From positions 62,001 to 126,000 of the forward strand of contig CAWDCE010000027.1 of NCBI GenBank assembly GCA_963800725.1: a stretch of DNA of 64,000 bases. Reading direction: 5' to 3'. The position numbers and the translations under genes are program-made. Under the pieces are notes generated by a model. It did not search any database, was not told where the DNA came from, and saw only the letters and a program-made list of their open reading frames with translations. Shown piece after piece: positions 18,522 through 28,707 of the stretch (the stretch's first letter is position 1; each line of letters starts with the position of its first letter). Origin of the DNA: Bog-473 sp963800725 (GTDB lineage: Bacteria > Actinomycetota > Acidimicrobiia > Acidimicrobiales > RAAP-2).

Positions 18522-20117
18522 ATGACCTCCACGTCGAATCCGACAGCTGATCTCCCCGCGGGCCACGACGCGGTCGAACTGGCCCAACACCTCGTCGAAG
18601 CCGCCAGCGCGGTGGTGCGCGACGGCGGCGGCATCGACGCCAATCAGGTGGTGGCCTACGACGTGGCGCACGCGGCCGCCGCGGTGGCCACCGCCCGCGT
18701 GTCTCGACTACGGGGCATTCGGTGCGACCGAAGCCTCGCTGGCTCTCGCGTTCGTGGCCGACGTGGTGGCGGATCTGGTCGGCCGAGTGGCCGGACGTGA
18801 GGTCGCCTGGGGGGTCGCACCCGGATGGAGTGCACCCGTCAGCGCGTTTTTGGCCACCTACCGCGACCCGGCCTTCTTGGCGTCGCTCGCGGCGACCCAA
18901 GGACCCCGCCACCTGGGCGAGGACTTCGAGCTGGTACGCGAAACCTTCCACCGCTTCGCCGAGGACAAGGTCCGTCCCCACGCAGAGCACGTCCACCGCA
19001 CCAATGGCGATGTTCCCGAGGAAATCATCGCGGGACTGGCCGAGTTGGGTGGGTTCGGACTCTCGGTCCCAGAGGAATACGGCGGCTTTGCCACCGGTGG
19101 CGAGAGTGACTACATGGGCATGGTCGTCGCAACCGAGGAACTGAGCTGGGGATCGCTCGGGCTCGGCGGGTCGTTGATCACCCGGCCAGAGATCCTTACC
19201 AGGGCGCTCGTCTACGGGGGCACCGAGGCTCAAAAGAAGGAGTGGCTCCCGAAGCTGGCGTCGGCCGAAGTCCTCGCCGCCGTGGCGGTGACCGAGCCCG
19301 ACTATGGATCCGACGTTGCCAACATCGTGACGTCGGCCACCCGCACCCAGGGCGGTTGGTTGATCAACGGCGTCAAGACGTGGTGCACCTTTGCAGCCCG
19401 GGCCGATGTCCTGATGCTCTTGGCCCGCAGCGACCCCGACCGGTCCTTGACCCATCGGGGCATCTCGATGTTCATTCTCGAAAAAGAACGCGGCGACGGC
19501 CACGGTTTCACCCAGACCCAGTCGGGAGCGCACGGATCGGGCAAGTTGGAGGGTCGCCCCATCGACACGCTCGGCTACCGCGGCATGCACTCCTACGAGG
19601 TGGCCCTCGAGAACTGGTTCGTTCCCGACGCCAACCTGATTGGGGGCGAGGACGGGCTGGGCAAGGGCTTTTACCTCCAGATGCAAGGTTTCGAGAACGG
19701 GCGCCTCCAGACCGCGGCGCGGGCGCTTGGGATCATGCAGGCCGCCTTCGAGGCCGCCTCGGCCTACGCGGCCGATCGGGTCGTGTTCGGCTCGCCCATC
19801 AGTCAGTACCAACTGACCCAGGCCAAGCTCGGCCGCATGGCCGTCATCATCCAGGCCACCCGCCAGTCCTCCTATCACGTGGCCCGACTCATGGCCCAGG
19901 GCGAAGGGGCGCTCGAGGCCTCGATGCTCAAGGCCTACGTCTGCCGCGCCGCCGAATGGGTCACGCGCGAGGCCATGCAGATTCACGGCGGGATGGGCTA
20001 CGCCGAGGAGTTCGCGGTCAGCCGCTACTTCGTCGACGCGCGCGAGTGCTCTCGATCTTCGAGGGCGCCGACGAGACACTCGCCCTCAAAGTGATCGCCC
20101 GCCGCCTGATCGGCTGA
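18522..20117 (+). CDS. Acyl-CoA dehydrogenase with long N-terminal extension (two frameshifts)
   Basis: About 530 residues. The N-terminal helical extension (LPAGHDAVELAQHLVEAASA) changes frame near 18705. The FAD-dependent core then runs from FHRFAEDKVRPHAEHVHRTN through VTEPDYGSDVANIVT and IHGGMGYAEEFAVSRYF. A second break near 20050 restores VLSIFEGADETLALKVIARRLIG, which carries the Glu at the usual catalytic position (IFEGADE). Such extended acyl-CoA dehydrogenases occur in Actinobacteria and Proteobacteria. ATG 18522 follows TAGATT by 8 bases, another possible leaderless start. Confidence 0.85.
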
Positions 20118-20146
20118 ACGCGGGCCCGCTTATTTGGCGCTGCACG

Positions 20147-21070
20147 TCAAGCCGGCAGGCGTTCGCCGCGACTCACGAACTTGATGGCGATCTTGCGGCT
20201 CGCCTCGTCGATCATCTCATCGCCGAACATGACTGCACCTTTGCGATCGCCGACGGTCGCCTGCTCGTAGGCGTCGAGAATGTCGAAGGCCCGGTCGAAT
20301 TGCTCCTGGGTCGGCGAGTACACCTCGTTGAGGACGACCGCCTGGTCCGGGGTGAGCGCCCATTTTCCGTCGTAGCCCAGCATGCGGGTGCGTAACGAGT
20401 ACTCGCGCAATGCGTCGAGCTCGCGCACTTTGAGGAACGGGCCGTCAATGACCTGAAGCCCGTTCGCCCGCCCGGCCATCAGGATACGGCTGAAGACGTA
20501 GTGGAAGTGGTCGCCGGGGTACTCGGGGATCTCGATACCACCGGTTAACACCGGCATCTCGACACTGGCCGCAAAGTCGGCCGGACCAAAGATGATGGTC
20601 TCGAGCCGAGGGGACGCCGCACAGATCTCGTCGACATTGATGAGTCCACGGGCGGTTTCGATCTGCGCCTCGATCCCGATGTGACCAATGGGCAGGCCCG
20701 AGGTCTTTTCGACCTGGGTCAACAACAGGTCGAGCGCGATCACTTCGGCGGCCGATTGGACCTTGGGCAACATGATCTCGTCGAGTCGCTCCCCCGCTCC
20801 GCCCACGACCTCGATCACATCGGCGTAGGTCCATTCGGTATCCCACACGTTGACCCGCACGCACAGCACCCGGTCATCCCATTGCAGGTTCTTGATGGCG
20901 TCGACCACTTTGGGACGAGCGCTTTCCTTCTCGAGCGGGGCCACCGCGTCTTCGAGATCCAAAAACGTCATGTCGGCCGGCACGGTCGGCGCCTTGGCGA
21001 GGAACTTCTCGTTTGATCCAGGAGTCGAGAGGCAGGAGCGACGGGGCAGATCACGAGAGCGTTCAGACAT
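20147..21070 (-). CDS. HpcH/HpaI aldolase / CitE-family CoA-ester lyase
   Basis: 307 residues, intact. The segments RRSCLSTPGSNEKFLAKAP, TFLDLEDAVAPLEKESAR, VRVNVWDTEWTYADV, IMLPKVQSA, IGIEAQIETARGL and IIFGPADFAASV are the phosphate-, Mg- and substrate-binding blocks of the malyl-CoA/citramalyl-CoA lyase group (Glu of EAQIET, Asp of LEDAV and PADF). L-malyl-CoA, beta-methylmalyl-CoA or citramalyl-CoA is the likely substrate; the sequence alone does not decide. The ATG is preceded at 6 bases by TAGCAT, with no Shine-Dalgarno. Confidence 0.88.
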   Translation of the reverse strand: MSERSRDLPRRSCLSTPGSNEKFLAKAPTVPADMTFLDLEDAVAPLEKESARPKVVDAIKNLQWDDRVLCVRVNVWDTEWTYADVIEVVGGAGERLDEIMLPKVQSAAEVIALDLLLTQVEKTSGLPIGHIGIEAQIETARGLINVDEICAASPRLETIIFGPADFAASVEMPVLTGGIEIPEYPGDHFHYVFSRILMAGRANGLQVIDGPFLKVRELDALREYSLRTRMLGYDGKWALTPDQAVVLNEVYSPTQEQFDRAFDILDAYEQATVGDRKGAVMFGDEMIDEASRKIAIKFVSRGERLPA

Positions 21071-21076
21071 GCCCCG

Positions 21077-21082
21077 ATGCTA
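21077..21082 (-). promoter_or_regulatory. TAGCAT -10 element of a probably leaderless promoter
   Basis: On the minus strand TAGCAT ends 6 bases before the ATG of the CitE-type lyase at 21070. It matches TAnnnT and repeats the spacing seen at 5846 and 52694. Confidence 0.4.
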
Positions 21083-21115
21083 ACAAACCCCTTTTGCGCC
21101 CAAACCCTGGGGGCC

Positions 21116-21796
21116 TTAGGACAATTTGTTCGAGAAGAACTCGATTGATCGTTCCCACAACGCTTTCGACGCCTCGGCGTCGTAGACCTCGGGGCGGGTG
21201 TCGTTGAAGAACGCGTGATCGGTGTTCGGGTAGACAACGATCTCGACGTCTTTACCCATCTCGCGCAACTGTGTCGCCAGCGCCTCGGCCGCTTGTGGCG
21301 TAAAGAAGTCGTCGTTGGCCGCATAGTGACCGAGCATCGACGCCGTCATGGCCGAGTAGTCGGGCTGCGCGTCGGGCCAGGGAATCACGCCGTAACACGG
21401 CACGACGGCGGCGACGGCATCGGGCCGTTGCGTGGCGAGCACCAGTGCCAACCCGCCCCCCATGCAAAAGCCGATCACCCCGACGCGCGCTCGGCCGCTG
21501 CGCCGGACCAACTCGTCGACCGCCCCGCTCATGTCCCGGGCGGCTTGGTCCATCCGAAGCGCCATCATGGCCTTGCCCGCTTCGTCGGGTTCCGCGATCG
21601 TCGCTCCGTGGTAGAGGTCCGGCGCGAGCGCCACGAATCCGGCCGCCGCGAAGCGGTCGCACACGTCGCGGATGTGATCGACCAGGCCCCACCACTCCTG
21701 GATGACGATGACCCCGGGGCCTTGGCCGCCCTTCGGGGTCGCCAGATAGCCCACGGCGGTGGATCCGTTGCTCGGAAATTCGATGTTTTCGCCCAT
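21116..21796 (-). CDS. Dienelactone hydrolase family protein
   Basis: 226 residues from ATG 21796 (MGENIEFPSNGSTAVGYLAT). Catalytic Cys in GVIGFCMGGGLALV near residue 110, Asp in HYAANDDFFTP near 160 and His in YPNTDHAFFND near 192 give the Cys-His-Asp triad of dienelactone hydrolases; EWWGLVDHIRDVCDRF is the family Glu/Trp segment. Soluble and intact. The gene stands alone, without other aromatic-pathway genes, so a general esterase role on carboxymethylene lactones or similar esters is all that can be said. Confidence 0.88.
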   Translation of the reverse strand: MGENIEFPSNGSTAVGYLATPKGGQGPGVIVIQEWWGLVDHIRDVCDRFAAAGFVALAPDLYHGATIAEPDEAGKAMMALRMDQAARDMSGAVDELVRRSGRARVGVIGFCMGGGLALVLATQRPDAVAAVVPCYGVIPWPDAQPDYSAMTASMLGHYAANDDFFTPQAAEALATQLREMGKDVEIVVYPNTDHAFFNDTRPEVYDAEASKALWERSIEFFSNKLS

Positions 21797-21984
21797 GTGG
21801 TCCGACCGTAGCCGTTGGACGCCGGAGGGGCCTAGGCACGATGGCCCAGACCTCGTGCAAATGTTCACGAAAAACGTCGATTTCTCGATAAATGCCTTGA
21901 CCTGGGAATTCCTACCGATAGTACGACCACAAATACGGGTGTAGCACCGAGGGTGTTTGAAACGGGTGGCCCAAACCTATAAGA

Positions 21985-23174
21985 ATGTCCCCCATCGTGA
22001 CTGACGTAGAGCGGCCTCAAAGCCACTCCGCGCCGCGGTCAGATCGGAGCGGTCGGCTGCTCCGGCGGGTGCTCATACCCGTTATGACCGTTGTCACAGT
22101 GTGCTCCAGCACTGTGGTCCTCGTGTCGCGCCCGGTGTTCGCTGACACCGTCGCCAGCGCCAAGGCCAAGGCGGCCGCCATCGAGTCCGAGCTCACCGCC
22201 GCCCAGGCCCAGATGTCGGCCCTGAGCCAGAAGTATGACCAGGCCCAGCAGCAACTGAGCCAGGTCGATCAGGCGATCAACACCACCAAGGCGGCGATTA
22301 CGGCCAACAAGGCCGAGGTAGCCAAGGACAAGACCACCCTCGAGAAGGCCGCTATTGCGAACTACGTCTCCGACGGTGCGGCCGAGACCCAGAATCCGAT
22401 CTTCTCCAATAACGAGCAGTCGCTCGGTGCCGCCAGCGAGTACAACCAGATCGCTTCGGGTGACATCAACCAGGCCGTGGCCAACCTCCACACCGCCGAG
22501 AACAAGCTCTCGAACCAAGAGGCGCAGCTCAGCGTCCAACAGGGTCAAGCACAGAGTGCGGTCAACACCGAGCAGGCCGCGGTCCAACAGAACCAGCAGG
22601 TGGTTTCGGAGCAGGCAGCGGCCCTGGCCCAAGAGAACGGTGAAGTGGCGACCCTGGTCGCCCAGCAGCAACAACAAGAGGCAGCAGCCGCCGCGCAGCA
22701 GACCCAAGCCAAGCTCGCCGCGGCCCAACAGGTCGCCGCAGCTCCGACCAATAGCGGTTCGGGGTCATCGGGCGGCGGTGGCGCACCTTCTGCGGCGTCG
22801 AATCCCCCGCCGGTCGCGGCCGGTGGCTCGGGAGCGGTGAGCGCGCGGCGGAGAGTCAGCTCGGCGTGCCCTACGTCTGGGGCGGCGAGACGCCAGGTGT
22901 TGGATTCGACTGCTCGGGGCTCACCGCGTGGGCCTGGGGCCAGGCCGGGGTATCCCTCCCCCATTACTCGGGTGCGCAGATGGGCGATTCGACTCCCGTA
23001 CCGGTCAGCGACCTCGAGCCCGGCGACCTTCTCTTCTATGGTCCCGGTGGCAGCGACCACGTGGCCATGTACATCGGTGGCGGCTCGATGATCGAGGCGC
23101 CCTACACCGGTGCGGTGGTCTGGATCACCGCCCTACGCCTCGGCGACGGGTTCGTCGGCGCCGGCCGGCCATAA
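21985..23174 (+). CDS. Secreted NlpC/P60 endopeptidase with coiled-coil domain (one frameshift)
   Basis: RipA-like cell wall hydrolase of about 396 residues. An N-terminal signal/anchor helix (LIPVMTVVTVCSSTVVLV, residues about 30-48) is followed by a long Gln/Ala-rich coiled coil (residues 58-250). A Gly/Ser/Pro linker leads, after a frame change near 22840, to the NlpC/P60 domain: LGVPYVWGGETPGVGFDCSG with the catalytic Cys, and SDHVAMYIGGG with the His. The start may also be the GTG at 21997. A weak TATAAG lies 2 bases before the ATG, so the true start could be downstream. Confidence 0.87.
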
Positions 23175-23226
23175 CCCCGCGCCGCTCCTTTCCCTGCCTT
23201 CGTCGTATCCTGGCGTCTAGCGCGCC

Positions 23227-24093
23227 ATGAAACCGATCCCCGTCGCCTTCCATATCGGACCCCTCGAGGTCCACACCTACGGCATTGGTTTGGCCATCAC
23301 CTTTGCGTTCGCCTTCTTCTATTTCGAACGACGGCTGCGGCGCAACGGCTACCCGACCGACTGGCTGGTGTCGGTGTTCTTGTGGATCGTCCTCGCCGCC
23401 GTCGTCGGCGCGCGCTTCATGCACGTGGTGTCGATGCTCGGGTACTACAACGATCACCCGGGCCAGATCCTCGCCATCTGGCAAGGCGGCCTCTCGTCAT
23501 TCGGTGGACTGCTCTTCGCGGTGCCGACCGGCATCATCTTGACCAAGAGGCGCTGTCGCGAACTCCCGATCGGGCGCGCTCTCGATCTGGTGGCCCCCGT
23601 CCTCATGGCGGCCTGGGCCATGGGACGACTCCTCGGGCCCCAGCTCATGATCAACGGCGGCGGGCACCCGACGCATCAGTGGTTCGGCATGTACTACGCG
23701 GGCCAGACGGGTCGACGACTTCCCGTCCCCATCTTCCAGGCGCTCGAGGACTTCAGCGTCTACCTCATCCTGATCGCCATCGAGCACTATTTGAACAAGT
23801 GGCCCAACGGTGCGCCGCGCTCGGGCTACCCAAGCGGCACGGTGCTCGGGGTCGCAATGGTGCTCTGGGGTATCGAGCGCACCCTCGACGAGCACCTGTG
23901 GCTCGGCGAGGACGGCCACCTCGGATCACTCCTGGTGCAGTTGGCCGGCATCGCTCTGGTCATCGGCGGCGCCGTCATCTTGTGGCGTACCCGGCGGCGC
24001 TGGAAGGAGTGGCTGGCCAGCCACTCCCCTCCCGACCCGCTTGATCCGGCCGCCATACGCCACGACGTCGGCGTCGGCACCCCAGACGTCTAG
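23227..24093 (+). CDS. Lgt-like prolipoprotein diacylglyceryl transferase family protein
   Basis: 288 residues with about seven membrane helices. The start PIPVAFHIGPLEVHTYGIGLAITFAFAFF is the Lgt N-terminus. The usual signature GRxGNFxxxE is replaced by GRLLGPQLMINGGG, and the loop that normally carries HGG reads GGLSSFGGLLF, lacking the His. The signature Arg is kept. It is therefore either a divergent Lgt or a paralogue with altered activity. A putative lipoprotein at 48649 shows that the organism should need Lgt somewhere. Confidence 0.75.
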   Translation: MKPIPVAFHIGPLEVHTYGIGLAITFAFAFFYFERRLRRNGYPTDWLVSVFLWIVLAAVVGARFMHVVSMLGYYNDHPGQILAIWQGGLSSFGGLLFAVPTGIILTKRRCRELPIGRALDLVAPVLMAAWAMGRLLGPQLMINGGGHPTHQWFGMYYAGQTGRRLPVPIFQALEDFSVYLILIAIEHYLNKWPNGAPRSGYPSGTVLGVAMVLWGIERTLDEHLWLGEDGHLGSLLVQLAGIALVIGGAVILWRTRRRWKEWLASHSPPDPLDPAAIRHDVGVGTPDV

Positions 24094-24110
24094 GTGGGCC
24101 GAAACACGCC

Positions 24111-25022
24111 TTAGGCGTTCGGTTTCTCGCCCGAGGCGGCAGCGGCGCGCATCTGGTCCAGCCGCTCGATGAGCCCCATCTTTTCTTGACCGATGCTCGA
24201 ATCGAGGCGGGCGGCGATCTGTTCTGGGGTCCAGCGACCGTCCGCGAACATGGCCCGCACCTCGGCCGGTTGGTTCCACACCGCGATTTTCGAGCCAACC
24301 ACCGTGTAGATCTGCCCGGTCACATGCTTGGCCTGATCGCTCAAGAGGTAGACGACCATCGGCGCGATGTCCTCGGCGTCACCCATCTCGGCCAACTCCA
24401 TCGGGACATTGGCCGACATGCGGGTGCGGGCCACCGGGGCGATGGCGTTGGCGGTGATGCCGTAGCGGTGGAGTCCTGCAGCCGCAGAGCGCACCAGCGA
24501 GACGATGCCGCCCTTGGCGGCGGCGTAGTTGGCCTGGGCCACACTGCCCGAGAAGGCGCCCGAGGTGAATCCAATCAGTGCACCGCCACCTTCTTGCTTG
24601 CGCATCACCGCAGCCGCGGCACGGAACACGGTGAAGTGACCTTTGAGGTGCGTCGAGATCACCGCGTCCCATTCGTCTTCGGACATGTTGAAGAGCATCC
24701 GCTCGCGCAAGATCCCCGCCACCGCGACGACCCCGTCGATGCGTCCCCAGCGATCGATCGCGGTGGCGATCAGGCGTTCGCCCGACTCCATCTTCGAGAT
24801 GTCGTCGGCCACCGCGATGGCTTCTCCCCCCGCCGCGGTGATTTCGGCCACCACGGCGTCGGCGACTTCCGAACTCGGGTCTTCCCCGGCCATCGAGACC
24901 CCGAAGTCGGCCACGATCACCTTGGCGCCCTCGGCTGCCACGGCGAGTGCCACCGCCCGGCCGATACCGCCCCCGCCGCCGGTGACGGCGACCACCTTGC
25001 CTTCGAGGAACCCAGCCATCAT
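24111..25022 (-). CDS. Short-chain dehydrogenase/reductase, fatty acyl or steroid type
   Basis: About 303 residues. Cofactor loop VTGGGGGIGRAVALA near residue 12, Asp of VADDISKM, NAG-equivalent VAVAGILRERM, Ser in GFTSGAFSG and YAAAK near 178 form the SDR catalytic set. The C-terminal extension (AVWNQPAEVRAMF) is typical of the long SDRs linked to beta-oxidation in mycobacteria. Two adjacent ATGs (25022 and 25019) follow AGGAG; the second has the better 7-base spacing. It is divergent from the acyl-CoA synthetase, and the shared intergenic region holds a KstR-type palindrome. Confidence 0.87.
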   Translation of the reverse strand: MMAGFLEGKVVAVTGGGGGIGRAVALAVAAEGAKVIVADFGVSMAGEDPSSEVADAVVAEITAAGGEAIAVADDISKMESGERLIATAIDRWGRIDGVVAVAGILRERMLFNMSEDEWDAVISTHLKGHFTVFRAAAAVMRKQEGGGALIGFTSGAFSGSVAQANYAAAKGGIVSLVRSAAAGLHRYGITANAIAPVARTRMSANVPMELAEMGDAEDIAPMVVYLLSDQAKHVTGQIYTVVGSKIAVWNQPAEVRAMFADGRWTPEQIAARLDSSIGQEKMGLIERLDQMRAAAASGEKPNA

Positions 25023-25082
25023 CAATCTCCTGATTTTTCCGCCCCGGCGTCCCGGAACTGTCGTCGTGTCGGTGCTGTAACT

Positions 25083-25096
25083 TAGAACATGTTCTA
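25083..25096. promoter_or_regulatory. KstR-type 14-bp palindromic operator
   Basis: TAGAACATGTTCTA is a perfect inverted repeat between the divergent SDR and acyl-CoA synthetase genes. It fits TnnAACnnGTTnnA, the consensus known for the TetR-family repressor KstR of mycobacterial sterol catabolism. A near-identical site is at 30741. On the SDR side it abuts TAAGTT, a possible -10 element, as expected for repression. The repressor gene is not in the window. Confidence 0.65.
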
Positions 25097-25155
25097 GCGA
25101 CGGGCCGGTTGGCGGTGCCACCGGAGCGGTGCGAATCGAAAAGGAGTGCAGCGCA

Positions 25156-26706
25156 ATGGGTGACCTCGGGTTCTGGGCCTTGGCCCAAGAAGATCCTGAC
25201 TACTTGGCTCTCGTGACCCCCGAAGGGACCGAGGTGCGGGCTGGCGAGCTCCTTGGGCCGCGAACCAGCTGGTCCATGCCCTACGGGGTCTCGGCGTCGG
25301 TGTCGGCGACGTGGTGGCCACATTGCTGCCCAATGGCCAAGAAGCCATTGAGACCTATCTGGCGGCACTCCAGGCGGGCTGGTACCTCGTCCCGATCAAC
25401 CACCACCTCGTGGCCCCAGAGATCGCCTACATCTTGAAGGACTCAGGCGCCAAGGCCTTCGTGGCCCACGACCGCTTCGCCGACGCCGCGGTGGCCGCCG
25501 CCGACGAGGTCGACCTCCCCGAATCCGGACGCCTGGCCGTGGGCGACATCGCGGGCTTTCGCAGTTACGCCAACGTGCGCGACGCCGAGCCGACCACGCT
25601 CCCCGAGACCGCACCCTGGGCGACGTCATGAACTACACCTCGGGGACCACTGGCAACCCCAAGGGCATTTTCCGGAAATTGCCCGGGGTCACCCCTGAAC
25701 AAGGTGCGCTCGGCCTGTGCGGCATCTTGTTCTTGTTCTCGATCCAGCCCCAAGACAACAACGTCCACATCATTGGCTCGCCGCTCTACCACACCGCGGT
25801 GTTGCGCTTCGGGAGTGCGTCGCTGCACCTGGGCCACACCGTGGTGTTGATGGACAAGTGGACCCCGAGGAGATGCTGCGGCTCATCGAGGAACGCCGCG
25901 TCACCACGTCGCACATGGTGCCGACGCAATTCCATCGCTTGCTCGCCCTCCCCGAGGACGTGCGCGACAAGTACGACGTGTCGTCTCTTCGCCACATGAT
26001 CCACGCCGCCGCCCCGTGCCCGGTCGACGTCAAGCACAAGATGATTGCGTGGTGGGGCAACGCGGTGGACGAGTACTACGCCGCCAGCGAAGGCGGCGGA
26101 ACGCTGGTGACTGCACAAGAGTGGCTGGAAAAGCCCGGCACCGTCGGCAAGCCGTGGCCGATTTCTGAGATCGCCATCTTCGACGACGACCGGAACAGGA
26201 TCACCGAACCCAACGTGATCGGGACGGTGTACATGGCCATGCAATCGGCCGATTTCGAGTACCACGGCGACAAGGACAAGACCAAGAAGAACCGGATCGG
26301 CGCCTTCTTCACTGTCGGCGACGTCGGCCTCATCGACGAGGACGGCTACCTGTTCCTGCGTGACCGCAAGATCGACATGATCATCTCGGGCGGCGCCAAC
26401 ATCTACCCGGCGGAGATCGAGAACGTCCTGCTCTCACACCCAAAGGTCGGCGATGCCGCCGTCTTCGGTATTCCCCACGAAGACTGGGGTGAAGAGGTCA
26501 AAGCGGTGATCGAGCCCGCAGACGGTGTGGTCGGTGACGACGCGCTGGCCGCCGAGATCCTGGCCTACTGCGCCGACAAATTGGCGAAGTTCAAGACACC
26601 CAAATCCATCGACTTCACCAACGAGATGCCCCGCGATCCCAACGGGAAGCTCTACAAGCGCAAGTTGCGCGACCCGTACTGGGAAGGGGTCCAACGCGCC
26701 GTCTAG
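25156..26706 (+). CDS. AMP-forming acyl-CoA synthetase (three frameshifts)
   Basis: FadD-like ligase, about 516 residues. Frame changes occur near 25265, 25620 and 25860. The segments read MGDLGFWALAQEDPDYLALV; GVGDVVATLLPNGQEAIETY; the ATP loop MNYTSGTTGNPKGIF; then DEYYAASEGGGTLVT, FFTVGDVGLIDEDGYLFLRDRKID and the C-terminal Lys region MPRDPNGKLYKRKLRDPY. ATG 25156 follows AAGGAG at 10 bases. The gene shares its upstream region and the KstR-type operator with the divergent SDR gene. Substrate length cannot be judged from sequence; a sterol- or branched-acid side chain is suggested by the operator. Confidence 0.87.
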
Positions 26707-26881
26707 GTGCCGCACGAGGCGCCTTGGACGCTTTCGCGGTTGACGGAGCGCCCTGGGCCGATGACACTCGTCTGATTGTTCTCCTCCCCACCACGCACGC
26801 GAATTCCCTCAAAGTTTCAGTGGGCCACCGCGCCAGCGCCACGAACCACGTCGTCGAGCAGCTCCTAGGACACCCGAGCTC

Positions 26882-27948
26882 ATGAGCGAGGCGGTGGTCA
26901 CCACTCTCGATGTCCTCGGTGCGAGCACCGAACTGATCCGCACCATTGACTCGGCCCTCGAGACCTCGCCCCCCGGCGCCGTGGCCGGCCGTGTCTCGCG
27001 CATCGACCGCGGCCGCTTCTCGTTGCTGACGGCGCAAGGCCCCCTCGCCGTCGCCACCACCGGCATCTCGAAGGTCTGCGTTGGAGACTGGGTGATCGTC
27101 GGCGCCGCCAAGGTGGCACCCGCACCCGGTGACACCTACGAACTGCTTGAGGTCCTGCCCCGCACGACCGCGCTGATCCGCCAGGCCTCGGGGTCGCGCA
27201 CCGAACCCCAGGCCCTCGCCGCCAACATCGATGTGGTGTTGGTCCTGGTCCCGCTCGACCGCGAAATCTCACCCCGCCAAATCGAACGCTTCTTGGCCCT
27301 GGCCCTCAACAGCGGCGCCCTGGCGGTCTTGGTCCTGACCAACGCGACCTGGTTCAGTCCCCCGTGGCCGACGAAGCCCGGTCCCTCGTCGAGGCGGTGA
27401 GCACCGAGGTGACGGTGATCATGGCCTCGGTCGTGACCGGCGAGGGCATGACCGACATCGCCGCCCTGGTCTCCGCCGGGCGCACCCTCGCCCTGCTCGG
27501 TACGTCCGGAGCCGGCAAGTCATCCCTGGTCAACGCCCTGATGGGCTCGCACGCGGTGCAGACCGGCGCAGTCCGCGAGGCCGACAGCAAGGGCCGCCAC
27601 ACCACCACCTGGCGCGAGCTCGTCGTGGTCCCGAGCGGCGGCACCTTGATCGACACCCCCGGTTTGCGCGAGCTGGGCATGTGGGTCGACGAGGAGGGCA
27701 TCGACACCGTCTTTTCCGACATCACCGATCTGGCCGAGCTCTGCAAGTTCAACGACTGCGCCCACGGCAATGAGCCCGGATGCGCCGTGCTGGCCGCCAT
27801 CGCTGCGGGCACCTTGCCGGCCGAGCGACTGGCCAGCTACCGCAAACTCATTGGTGAAGCCGACGATGCCGCCCACGAAAATGACCGGCGGCTCACCAAC
27901 ATCGAGCGCAAGAACTCACGACAGCGCTCCGGTCGGCAGCGTCGCTGA
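26882..27948 (+). CDS. rsgA: RsgA ribosome-assembly GTPase (one frameshift)
   Basis: Circularly permuted GTPase that matures the 30S subunit. The OB-fold part (GRVSRIDRGRFSLLTAQGPL, VCVGDWVIVG) is followed by the G4 motif VLTNA, where one base appears lost near 27345 (the expected reading is NADLV). The second frame has P-loop LLGTSGAGKSSLVNALMG, G3 IDTPGLRELGMW and the zinc site CKFNDCAHGNEPGC near the C-terminus. About 355 residues in total, the normal length. It stands between two lipid-metabolism blocks. Confidence 0.93.
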
Positions 27949-27975
27949 CTGCGGCGCCCCTGACTGGCCGTCGTG

Positions 27976-28707
27976 CTAATCGCGAACGCTCTGCTTGATC
28001 ATCTCGGCGAAATCGGCGTCAATCACCGGCGCCGACGAATCCTTCGCATTCGCGGTGACAATGTCGAGCATGCGGCTCGGCTTGACTTCGATGAAGATCC
28101 CCTCGGCCTCTGCGGTCAGCTCCCCGCTGTTGTAGAGCCCGCCCCAGACGAAGAGCTTGCGCCCTTCCGCACCGGTGACCCGGGCGGAGACGTCGAGCGG
28201 GACGAGCAGGGGGGTCGGTCGGCGGTAGCGCACGGTCAAGGTGCCGGTCATCCCGGCCCGCTCGGTGATCAGATTGGCCGAGCCCGACAATTCGTCGAAG
28301 AGCTCGGCGATCACTCCGCCATGGACGCAGGTGGGGGGTCCTTCGTACTGGTAATCGAAGGTGACCCGTCCTCGCAGCTCGCGCTGGCCATCCTCACCGA
28401 GGACCGTCCACAGCTCGACCGGCGGTGCCAACGGGTTGGCGTAACCAATCATCGGGCTGGTCGGGAAGAAGTCTGACGGGTGGCCCGTACGGTCGGGCTG
28501 GCTACGCGGGCGCTTGAGCGAGGCCGACTGGGCCTCGAGCGTGTCGGCAATGGCCCCGAGCTTTTCGGCCGCGACGCGTAGGTCATCGTCGCTGACTGGA
28601 CGCCCGACGACCGTGGCGCTGATGCGCCGCACGGCGGCGGCCACTCGATTTATCGGTGAATCACCGGTCGAGGTCGCAGTGGGGTCGATCGATGCCTCGT
28701 CGCTCAC
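27976..28707 (-). CDS. PaaI-type hot-dog acyl-CoA thioesterase
   Basis: 243 residues. A helical N-terminal extension (residues 1-75) precedes a hot-dog domain with the motif PTCVHGGVIAELFDELSG near residue 130, whose His-Gly-Gly and Asp/Glu are the PaaI/ACOT-type active region, then TGTLTVRYRRPTPLLVPL. The GTG start at 28707 overlaps the crotonase stop (GTGA), making it third in the thiolase-crotonase-thioesterase operon behind the KstR-type site at 30741. Confidence 0.85.
   Translation of the reverse strand: MSDEASIDPTATSTGDSPINRVAAAVRRISATVVGRPVSDDDLRVAAEKLGAIADTLEAQSASLKRPRSQPDRTGHPSDFFPTSPMIGYANPLAPPVELWTVLGEDGQRELRGRVTFDYQYEGPPTCVHGGVIAELFDELSGSANLITERAGMTGTLTVRYRRPTPLLVPLDVSARVTGAEGRKLFVWGGLYNSGELTAEAEGIFIEVKPSRMLDIVTANAKDSSAPVIDADFAEMIKQSVRD

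Noticed and set aside
21898..21920. TTGACC ... TAGTAC as a sigma-70 promoter for the NlpC/P60 gene
   Set aside because: The -35 is fair, but the -10 candidate ends in C and spacing is 16; too weak to list as a feature.
21797..21984. Possible c-di-AMP (ydaO-type) riboswitch before the NlpC/P60 gene
   Set aside because: Such riboswitches often precede actinobacterial cell-wall hydrolase genes, but the conserved core sequences and pairing elements were not found here.
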